DNA from: JBGSTR01 sp963707135
Lineage (GTDB): Bacteria; Pseudomonadota; Gammaproteobacteria; Chromatiales; Chromatiaceae
Assembly: GCA_963707135.1 (NCBI GenBank)
Contig: CAVPOY010000044.1
Coordinates: 248,001 to 312,000, forward strand
Length of the DNA stretch: 64,000 nucleotides
Reading direction: 5' to 3'
The notes below the pieces were generated by a model. It did no database searches, was not told the origin of the DNA, and saw only the letters and a list, made by a program, of their open reading frames with translations. Positions 57,087-64,000 of this stretch are shown here, piece by piece (positions within the stretch are counted from its first letter, which is position 1; the number at the start of each line of letters is the position of its first letter). Made by a program: the position numbers and the translations under genes.

Positions 57087-57621
57087 TCAGCCCTTCTCGA
57101 CCTGGGCGAATCCGAGATCGACCGGCGTCGAGCGGCCGAAGATCGAGCACCGAGACCTTGACCCGGTTCTTGTCGTAGTCGACCTCCTCGACGATGCCGT
57201 TGAAATCGGTGAAGGGTCCGTCCACGACCCGCACGATCTCACCCGGCTCGTAAAGGACCTTCGGCCTGGGCTTCTCGACGCCCTCCTGCACACGCTGGAG
57301 AATGGCATCGGCCTGCTTGTCGGGAATCGGGGCTGGCCGGTCGCCGGTCCCCCCGATGAAACCCATGACCTTCGGCACGCTCTTAACCAGATGCCAGGTC
57401 TCGTCGGTCAGGTCCATGTTGACCAGCACATAGCCGGGGAAGAACTTGCGCTCGCTCTTGCGCTGCTGACCGTTGCGGATCTCGACGACCTCCTCGGTCG
57501 GCACCAGGACTGGACCGAACAAATCCTCGAGCCCGGCGCGCTTGATGCGTTCCTCAAGCGATCGCTTGACCTGCCCCTCGAATCCCGAGTAGGCATGTAT
57601 CACATACCAGCGCTTGGACAT
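57087..57621 (-). CDS. nusG: Transcription elongation/antitermination protein NusG (one-base frameshift)
   Basis: NGN domain ([56 protein letters not shown]) and KOW domain ([31 protein letters not shown]). The frame breaks at 57147: on the minus strand GTG-C-TCGATC should read GTG-TCGATC, giving [22 protein letters not shown] and a 177-residue protein, the family length. The 535-base span is 3 x 178 + 1. Uncorrected, the product would end in a long nonsense tail. Confidence 0.95.
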
Positions 57622-57623
57622 CG

Positions 57624-58003
57624 TCAGCCTCCGTGGCCAGTCAGGAACCGAAGAATTCCCGTCAACATCATGTCAAACAGCCACAGGATCAGCCCCAGCA
57701 CCAGCACCATGACCATTACGATCAACGTCGTCTGAAGCGTCTCCTGGCGGCTCGGCCAGACGACCTTGCGGACTTCCATACGGGCGTCCGCGGCGAACTG
57801 CCACAAGCCGTCGACCGGGCTCGGTCTGCAGCGCGACCGCCGCGGCCGCACCGCAAACGACAAGCAGCCCGACCACTCGCAGCAACAGTGAGTAGGCCGC
57901 GAAGTGATAAAAGGCGAACAATCCGCCAACCAGCAAAAGGGCCGCCGCCAGCCAGCTTGGCTGTATCCAAACCGGCGGTTCCGGCCTCGGCGCGTGAATT
58001 CAT
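57624..58003 (-). CDS. secE: Preprotein translocase subunit SecE (two one-base frameshifts)
   Basis: Three frame segments join into one 125-residue three-span Sec[19 protein letters not shown], then [20 protein letters not shown] and [13 protein letters not shown], then [27 protein letters not shown] and the C-terminal span. Extra bases lie at about 57939-57952 and 57808-57825. The span is 380 bases, 3 x 126 + 2. The [12 protein letters not shown] motif is the SecE hallmark. Cotranscribed with nusG (2-base gap). Confidence 0.92.
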
Positions 58004-58034
58004 GGAATCAGGTTCGCCCAGGCGATTTTCTGTA

Positions 58035-58110
<76 letters not shown>

Positions 58111-58179
58111 AAATACTGGTCTGGAGCCGCGCCGCACCCGCCGGGAAGGTCCCCCGGCCGGCGCCGTCGCCCCCGACCG

Positions 58180-59372
58180 TTACTCGATAACCTTCGAGAC
58201 CACGCCGGCGCCGACGGTTCGCCCGCCCTCGCGCACCGCAAAGCGCAGCCCCTCTTCCATCGCGATCGGCGCGATCAGCTTCACGATCATCTTAACGTTG
58301 TCCCCCGGCATCACCATCTCGATGCCCTCGGGCAGCTCGCACGCCCCGGTCACGTCCGTGGTGCGGAAGTAGAACTGCGGCCGATAGCCGTTGAAGAACG
58401 GGGTGTGTCGCCCGCCTTCTTCCTTGCTCAGCACGTACACCTCAGCCTCGAAGTGGGTGTGCGGCGTGATGCTCTTGGGCTTGGCCAGCACCTGCCCGCG
58501 CTCGACGTCGTCGCGCTTGGTGCCGCGCAGCAGCACGCCGATGTTGTCCCCCGCCTGGCCCTGATCCAGCAGCTTGCGGAACATCTCCACCCCGGTGCAG
58601 ATGGTCTTGATGGTCGGCGTGGATGCCGACGATCTCGACCTCTTCTCCCACCTTGACCACACCGCGCTCCACCCGACCGGTCACCACCGTGCCGCGACCG
58701 GAGATCGAGAACACGTCCTCGATCGGCATCAGGAACGCCCCGTCCACCGCACGCTCGGGCTCCGGTATGTAGCTGTCGAGCGCGTCCATCAGCTTGTCGA
58801 TCGACTGCGTGCCCAGCTCGGAGTCGTCGCCCTCCATCGCCAGCTTCGCCGAGCCGGTGATGATCGGGGTGTCGTCGCCCGGGAACTCGTAGCTCTCCAG
58901 CAGCTCGCGCACTTCCATCTCCACCAGCTCCAAGCAGCTCCGCGTCGTCGACCATGTCCGCCTTGTTCAGGTACACCACGATGTAGGGCACCCCGACCTG
59001 ACGCGACAGCAGAATGTGCTCGCGCGTCTGCGGCATCGGTCCGTCGGCCGCCGACACCACCAGGATCGCACCGTCCATCTGCGCCGCACCGGTGATCATG
59101 TTCTTCACGTAGTCGGCGTGACCCGGGCAGTCCACGTGCGCGTAGTGACGCTTCGCCGACTCGTACTCCACGTGCGCCGTGGCAATCGTGATCCCGCGCT
59201 CGCGCTCTTCCGGGGCGTTGTCGATCTGGTCGAAGGCCCGCGCCTCCCCACCGTACTTCTTCGCCTGGTGCATCGTGATCGCCGCCGTCAACGTCGTCTT
59301 GCCGTGGTCCACGTGACCAATCGTGCCAACGTTTACGTGTGGCTTCTTACGCTCGAATTTGCTCTTGGACAT
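58180..59372 (-). CDS. tuf: Elongation factor Tu, copy 2 (two one-base frameshifts)
   Basis: Second EF-Tu gene. Compared base by base with copy 1, it has one extra C at 58618 (GTCGG-C-GTGG) and one at 58930/58931 (AGCTC-C-AAGC). Removing both restores 396 residues; the span of 1193 bases is 3 x 397 + 2. The corrected protein differs from copy 1 at three positions (N to H near residue 20; R to K and V to I near the C terminus). It sits in the tRNA-tuf unit like tufB of E. coli. Confidence 0.95.
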
Positions 59373-59438
59373 GAACCGCTCTCCGCACTGTTCAAACCGA
59401 CCCGACGCACCGACGGCACTCGGCCGACGGCCACGATA

Positions 59439-59514
59439 TGGAGCCCATGATCGGAGTCGAACCGATGACCTCACCCTTACCAAGGGTGTGCTCTACCAAC
59501 TGAGCTACATGGGC
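59439..59514 (-). tRNA. thrT: tRNA-Thr (GGT)
   Basis: 76 bases with encoded CCA; anticodon loop TTGGTAA, anticodon GGT. GCCCATG/CATGGGC acceptor stem. It precedes tuf copy 2 by 66 bases, as thrT does tufB in E. coli. Confidence 0.97.
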
Positions 59515-59713
59515 GAACATTCAATCAACGCTCGCACCCGAGACAGCGGCCCGCCTACGCCCGAATCCGCAGGCAACGGGACTGGACCCGCCATCCACGG
59601 CCCAAACGCCGGCGACGGGCGTGCCCCGCCAACCCAACCGGGTTACCGGAGCAAGAACGCCGCCCCGTCCGGCTCGCCGCGACCGGCTACGATGGGGCCT
59701 GCGCCGGCGAAAT

Positions 59714-59787
<74 letters not shown>

Positions 59788-59871
59788 GGGCTCAAAGGCT
59801 CTCCCTCGAACCGGGTATCCGTTAGGTCCCCGCCCGGGGCGCCGGCACGACTCGGCTCGGCCCGCGTAACG

Positions 59872-59956
59872 TGGTGGAGGGGGGAGGATTCGAACCTCCG
59901 AAGGCTGAGCCGTCAGATTTACAGTCTGATCCCTTTGACCGCTCGGGAACCCCTCC
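59872..59956 (-). tRNA. tyrU: tRNA-Tyr (GTA)
   Basis: 85 bases with encoded CCA and a long variable arm, a class II tRNA; anticodon loop CTGTAAA, anticodon GTA. First gene of the tRNA-tuf unit, directly behind a strong promoter. Confidence 0.97.
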
Positions 59957-59970
59957 GAAACAAGCGCCGC

Positions 59971-59999
59971 AGTATAGGATCGCGCCAATTGAGCGTCAA
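59971..59999 (-). promoter_or_regulatory. Strong sigma70 promoter of the tRNA-tuf unit
   Basis: On the minus strand TTGACG (59999-59994) and TATACT (59976-59971) are 17 bases apart, followed by GCGGCGC. The -10 is identical to that of the rpsL promoter, and the GC discriminator fits stringent control of stable RNA. The tRNA-Tyr 5' end is about 15 bases downstream of the -10. Confidence 0.85.
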
Positions 60000-60018
60000 C
60001 CCTGATACCGAGGCCGCA

Positions 60019-60036
60019 CCGGCAGGATCCTGCCGG
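60019..60036. repeat. Palindrome CCGGCAGGATCCTGCCGG
   Basis: A perfect 18-base palindrome in the divergent gap between the tRNA unit and UDP-glucose dehydrogenase. It contains the GGCAGGAT core shared with hairpins at 3545 and 45632. The remaining 262-base gap holds the tRNA promoter and nothing else I can support. Confidence 0.55.
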
Positions 60037-60218
60037 CAAGCCGGGGCGGGGCGTTGTTGGTACCATTGCCGCCCACGCGCCGCAGCCGTCCGCCGCCGCG
60101 GCTGGCCATCGCGGGGTTCCATCGACGGGCCCGAAGGCGTTCCGGGCAAAAAAATCGAAGCTGACTCGTTGATCATTCCTGGAGTACCAAAGACAGTGTC
60201 ACCGAACGGAGCACCCTG

Positions 60219-61556
60219 GTGGACGTAACCATTTACGGCAGCGGATATGTGGGCCTGGTCACTGGCGCCTGCCTGGCCGAGGTCGGCAACAACGTGCTCT
60301 GCATCGACATCGACCCCGACAAGATCGCCCTGCTCAACGGTGGAGGCGTGCCCATCTTCGAGCCGGGTCTGACGGAGCTGATCGGCAAGAACCGCGAGGC
60401 GGGTCGGCTCTCCTTCTCGACCGACGCGGAAGCGGGGGTCCGGCACGGGCTCTTCCAGTTCATCGCCGTGGGGACACCGCCGGACGAGGACGGCTCGGCC
60501 GATCTCAGGCACGTGGTCGCGGTGGCCGAGTCGGTCGGCGCGCATATGGACTCCTATAGAATCCTGGTCGACAAGTCCACGGTCCCGGTGGGCACCGCGG
60601 ACCGGGTCGCCGCGGTGGTGAGGGAGCGCCTCGCGGCCCGCGGCGCGGAGGTCGACTTCGATGTGGTCTCGAACCCCGAGTTCCTGAAGGAAGGGGCGGC
60701 GATCGAGGACTTCATGCGCCCGGACCGCATCATCGTCGGCACCGACAACCCGCGCACCGGCGAGCTGCTGCGCGCGCTCTACGCGCCGTTCAACCGCAAT
60801 CACGACCGGGTGATGCTGATGGACGTGCGCTCCGCGGAGCTGACCAAATACGCCGCCAACGCCATGCTGGCGACCAAGATCAGCTTCATGAACGAGCTCT
60901 CGAACATCGCCGAGGCGGTTGGAGCGGATATCGAGCGCGTGCGCGTCGGGATCGGCTCGGACCCGCGGATCGGCTACCAGTTCATCTACCCGGGGTGCGG
61001 TTACGGGGGCTCCTGCTTCCCGAAGGACGTGCGGGCACTCGAGCGCACGGCCCGCTCGCTGGGTTACGAGGCGCGGCTGCTGCAGTCGGTGGAGGCGGTG
61101 AATCTCAGCCAGAAGGGAGTCCTGTTCCACAAAATCGAGCGCTACTTCGAGGGCGAGCTGAAGGGCCGGACCATCGCCGTCTGGGGCCTCGCCTTCAAGC
61201 CGAATACCGACGACATGCGCGAGGCATCGAGCCGGACCCTGATGGAAGCACTCTGGCGCGCCGGCGCCAGGGTCAACGCCTTCGACCCGGTCGCGATGGA
61301 CGAGACTCGCCGCATCTACGGGGATCGGGCCGACCTCTCGCTCGCCCCCGACGCCCTCTCGGCACTGGACGGCGCGGATGCGTTGGCGGTCGTGACCGAG
61401 TGGAGCGAGTTCCGCAGCCCCGACTTCGAGGCGATCAGGGCCCGGCTCAAAGAACCGGTCGTATTCGACGGCCGCAATGTCTTCGACGCCCGCCTGGCCA
61501 AGGCCGCTGGTCTGACCTACATGTCCATAGGGCGGGCGCCGGTCGTGCCCGCTTGA
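60219..61556 (+). CDS. ugd: UDP-glucose 6-dehydrogenase
   Basis: Oxidises UDP-glucose to UDP-glucuronate with two NAD. 445 aa: N-terminal Rossmann motif [35 protein letters not shown]210 in [20 protein letters not shown] and the catalytic cysteine in [10 protein letters not shown] (C266); C-terminal domain with [14 protein letters not shown]. The start codon is GTG with GGAG upstream. Supplies precursors for capsule, exopolysaccharide or lipid A sugars. It stands alone on the plus strand. Confidence 0.97.
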   Translation: MDVTIYGSGYVGLVTGACLAEVGNNVLCIDIDPDKIALLNGGGVPIFEPGLTELIGKNREAGRLSFSTDAEAGVRHGLFQFIAVGTPPDEDGSADLRHVVAVAESVGAHMDSYRILVDKSTVPVGTADRVAAVVRERLAARGAEVDFDVVSNPEFLKEGAAIEDFMRPDRIIVGTDNPRTGELLRALYAPFNRNHDRVMLMDVRSAELTKYAANAMLATKISFMNELSNIAEAVGADIERVRVGIGSDPRIGYQFIYPGCGYGGSCFPKDVRALERTARSLGYEARLLQSVEAVNLSQKGVLFHKIERYFEGELKGRTIAVWGLAFKPNTDDMREASSRTLMEALWRAGARVNAFDPVAMDETRRIYGDRADLSLAPDALSALDGADALAVVTEWSEFRSPDFEAIRARLKEPVVFDGRNVFDARLAKAAGLTYMSIGRAPVVPA

Positions 61557-61695
61557 GCCAAGGGCGCGGGACGCGTCCTTATGCGGTGCGGAGAGCACCT
61601 TGTTCGGCGGGCGGGTCCACGGATACCATTGGCGCCGCAAGTCAACCCCCAACCAGATGACCGGACAACCGGTCCCCAAACCAGAGGACAACACC

Positions 61696-62208
61696 ATGAC
61701 ACCACGCATCGTGCTCGCGCTGGCCGCGTTCGCCTGCACCTCCGTCGCATCCGCCGGCACCTTCATGGACGCCGCCTGGGCGGCCGCGGCCTGCGCTAAA
61801 TGGAACCAGACCCCGGAGCTGACAGACAAGCTCGGCGGCAAGGAATGGGCCGCCAACGACGCCGGGCGCGGCTACAAGATCATCCAGATGTACCGGACCA
61901 AATGCGGCGAGGGCTCCAAGGTCGAGCTGGAGATCACCGACAAGGACGGCAAGGCCCACTGCGCATACGGCGGAGCGGTCAAGCACGCCAAGCTAGACCC
62001 GAGCGTGGACTACCTGATGCACGCCTCCGACGAAGACTGGGCCTGCATGGGTGAGGGCAAGTTCGGCTGCGGCGCTATGGGCGCGATGGCCACCATGAAG
62101 CTCAAGTTCAAGGGACCGAAGGGCGAGGCCATGGGCGTCATCGGGCCGTTCGACAGCTTCCTTCAGTTGACCGGCAAGGTTCCCGGCGACACCGCCGCCT
62201 GCCCCTAG
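61696..62208 (+). CDS. Secreted SCP2-like sterol-carrier-type protein
   Basis: A 170-residue protein with a signal peptide (MTPRIVLALAAFACTSVASA, cleavage about residue 20). The mature part (AWAAAACAKWNQTPELTDKLGGKEW... GAMATMKLKFKGPKGEAMGVIGPFDSFLQLTGKVPGD) resembles periplasmic SCP2-domain proteins of gammaproteobacteria; this is from memory. Six cysteines in the mature protein suggest disulfides. Ligand unknown; a lipid is inferred from the fold. GAGG precedes the ATG. Confidence 0.75.
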   Translation: MTPRIVLALAAFACTSVASAGTFMDAAWAAAACAKWNQTPELTDKLGGKEWAANDAGRGYKIIQMYRTKCGEGSKVELEITDKDGKAHCAYGGAVKHAKLDPSVDYLMHASDEDWACMGEGKFGCGAMGAMATMKLKFKGPKGEAMGVIGPFDSFLQLTGKVPGDTAACP

Positions 62209-62257
62209 GTCCGTTTAGCCCGGCGCACGCGTAGCGCCGCCACTGCACGACCGCCGG

Positions 62258-62282
62258 ACCGGGCGCCGAACCAGCGCCCGGT
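62258..62282 (+). terminator. Hairpin behind the SCP2-like gene
   Basis: ACCGGGCGC-CGAACCA-GCGCCCGGT: 9-bp perfect stem, 7-base loop, 50 bases after the stop codon. Only two thymines interrupt the following sequence, so it is a weak intrinsic candidate. Confidence 0.55.
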
Positions 62283-62517
62283 TCACCTACCGGCCTCCCA
62301 AACCTGAGCAATCCGCTCCGGCCTGCCTAGGAGTCGATCCGCGTTCTGTACCGCGCCGGCCGCCCCCGCAGCCGGTCGCCAGCCGCTGTGCATTCCCGCC
62401 ACACTTGGAAGGCCGCCTGCACAGCCCGCGACGAGCCGCCGCCGGCGCCAACGACTGTATCTTTTCAGACACATAAGCGTATTTACCTAAGCCAAGGAAC
62501 TTTTAATCACGAATTAG

Positions 62518-62546
62518 TTGACATGAATCAATCACGAGACGATCAT
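62518..62546 (+). promoter_or_regulatory. FNR-like box overlapping a candidate promoter of fadL
   Basis: TTGACATGAATCAA (62518-62531) matches TTGAT-N4-ATCAA at 9 of 10 positions. Its first six bases are also a perfect -35 TTGACA, with GATCAT (4 of 6 for TATAAT) 17 bases on. A second -10-like CATAAA is at 62562-62567. The geometry differs from the class II -41.5 site, so occupancy could repress, or activate from another start. Confidence 0.5.
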
Positions 62547-62637
62547 TTCGCCGCGTTTTGTCATAAATTTACAACGTCTATTTCGACCAACACCGATCTG
62601 GCGCTCTACGCTGATCGATCGCACCAGGAGGACCTCA

Positions 62638-64000
62638 ATGTTGCACCTCAGAATCTCCACCGTCGCGCTCGGCCTTGCTTCAGTCGTCGCCATGCAGGCG
62701 GCCCAGGCTACCAACGGCTACATGTCCCACGCCTACTCGCCGCATGCCAAGGGCATGGCCGGCGCCGGCGAGGTCTCTCTCCCTCAGGACTCCCTGAGCA
62801 TGATTGCCAACCCGGCCGGTCTGACCCGTGTCGGGAACCGCGCCGAGGTCGGCCTCGCCTGGTTCCGCCCGCAAGCGCGAATACACTGGGGCGACCCAGC
62901 CGCCCCCCGGGACCGGACTGGCCTTCCCGATCGGGAGCACTCCGCAGGGCGGGACCGTTGAAAGCGAAAACAACGACTTCTTCATCCCGAACTTCGGCTT
63001 CAGCTACCAGATCGACGACAAGAGCGCGGTCGGCGTCTCGGTGTTCGGCAACGGCGGCATGAACACCGACTGGCGGAGCCGCGACACCCTGAACAACCTG
63101 GGCACTTTCGCCGGCAACTTCCCGTTCGCGAACCCGCCGTCCTACAACAACCCGATGGACCCCCGCTTCGGCATGCAGGTCCCCGGCACGACCCAGCTCG
63201 GCGGCGGAAATGCCGGCGTCAACCTGGAGCAGCTCGGCATCAGCCTCGGCTACGCCTACGACGTCGCCGACAACCTGTCGCTCGGCGCGAGCTTCCTGAT
63301 CGGCTACCAGACCTTCGAGGCGAAGGGCCTGGGCGGCTTCCAAGGCTACACCCAGACCTTCACCCAGAGCATGGTCGCGAGCCAGACCATGAGCGCCAGG
63401 TCCGCGAACAACTTAACGGACAACGGTGACGACTCGGCCTGGGGGTACGGCTTCCAGGTCGGCGCGCTGTGGGACATCAACCCGCAGTTCACGCTGGGCC
63501 TGTCCTACCGCACCAAGATGTACATGGAAGAGTTCGACAAGTATTCGGACCTGTTCGCCGACGGCGGCGATTTCGACGTCCCCGCGGTGGGCGCGATCGG
63601 CCTGGCGTACAAGCCGGACGACAAGTGGGCCTTCGCGCTCGACGTGCAGCAGATCTGGTACAGCGACGTCGATGCGGTCGCCAACAAGAACCAGCTCAAC
63701 ACGCGCTGCGACCTCGGCGCTGCATTCGGCCAGCCGAGCATGCCAGGTGCGACCTACGACTCCAGCTACTGCCTGGGCGGATCGAACGGCGCCGGATTTG
63801 GCTGGGGCGACATGACGGTGATCAAGCTGGGCGCCCAGTACGCGATCAACGACCAGTGGACCGTGCAGGCCGGCTACAGCCACGCCAATCAGCCGATCAA
63901 GGGCGAGCAGGTCGCATTCAACACCCTGGCCCCGGCGGTCATTCAAGACCACTGGACGCTGGGCGCGAGCTACAAGATGCGCCCGAACTACGAGCTGACC
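62638..64000 (+). CDS. OmpP1/FadL-family outer-membrane channel (one-base frameshift; 3' end off the window)
   Basis: Outer-membrane beta-barrel for hydrophobic compounds such as fatty acids. A strong AGGAGG precedes the ATG; a signal peptide (about 25 residues, ending MQAAQA) precedes NGYMSHAYSPHAKGMAGAGEVSLPQDSLSMIANPAGL, the FadL N-terminal hatch motif. The frame breaks in a run of six C (62903-62908); with five C it reads AAPGTGLAFPIGSTPQGGTVESEN and continues open to the window end (LGLSYRTKMYMEEF...). Amphipathic strands end in aromatics. The C terminus is outside. Confidence 0.9.

Larger units (their letters stand above)
62209..62637. other. Intergenic region, 429 bases, with AT-rich promoter zone
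   Basis: The first half is GC-rich and carries the terminator-like stem at 62258-62282. The second half, from about 62455, drops sharply in GC and holds the fadL promoter region with the FNR-like box. No gene is supported. Confidence 0.6.

Overview
The window is a GC-rich stretch of a gammaproteobacterial chromosome, most consistent with the Chromatiales (purple or chemotrophic sulfur bacteria). The grounds are the E. coli-type order of the tRNA-tuf-secE-nusG-rplKAJL-rpoBC block, the Pseudomonas-like leuCDB-asd-fimV-truA-trpF-accD synteny, FimV itself, and small proteins (SCP2-like, OmpP1/FadL) of types I associate with sulfur-oxidising gammaproteobacteria. This placement is inference; no 16S rRNA gene is present. 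I saw no insertion sequence, prophage, CRISPR array or integron.

Region 1 (1-12284, all minus strand) is biosynthetic: leuC-leuD-leuB-asd-fimV-truA-trpF-trpB-trpA-accD (accD runs off the left edge). A sigma70-like promoter lies in front of leuC. Region 2 (12285-26353) is accessory: a 789-aa SEC-C zinc protein, a 91-aa orphan, metA, a P-loop ATPase, an Uup-type ABC-F ATPase, a PAS-GGDEF-EAL protein, then a plus-strand cluster of an Fnr-like regulator, a TDT/TehA-type transporter, a DUF6858-like protein and a NifX-like protein, followed by a DUF533 protein and an M48 protease. An FNR-type palindrome precedes the transporter.

Region 3 (26433-59956, minus strand) is a nearly uninterrupted information-processing superblock. 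In transcription order: tRNA-Tyr, tRNA-Gly, tRNA-Thr, tuf copy 2, tRNA-Trp, secE, nusG, rplKA, rplJL, rpoBC, then rpsL-rpsG-fusA-tuf copy 1, the S10 operon, the spc operon and the alpha operon, ending at a strong terminator behind rplQ. A DUF62-type SAM hydrolase follows. Good promoters sit ahead of tRNA-Tyr and ahead of rpsL, a rplL-rpoB attenuator is visible, and a 331-base leader precedes rplJ. Region 4 (60219-64000, plus strand) holds UDP-glucose dehydrogenase, a secreted SCP2-like protein and a partial OmpP1/FadL porin with an FNR-like box upstream.

A technical warning: eight single-base insertions break reading frames in rpoA, rpsD, nusG, secE (two), tuf copy 2 (two) and fadL. Most of these genes are essential, all the errors are +1, and the intact tuf copy shows directly which bases are extra. 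They are most likely sequence errors, so those genes should be read as intact in the organism.

The most interesting biology is the Fnr-TDT-DUF6858-NifX cluster with its matching FNR-like site, and a second, better FNR-like site in front of the fadL porin. Other points of note are a family of small GGCA-GGA-TGCC hairpins, and non-ATG starts on rplJ and rpoC.
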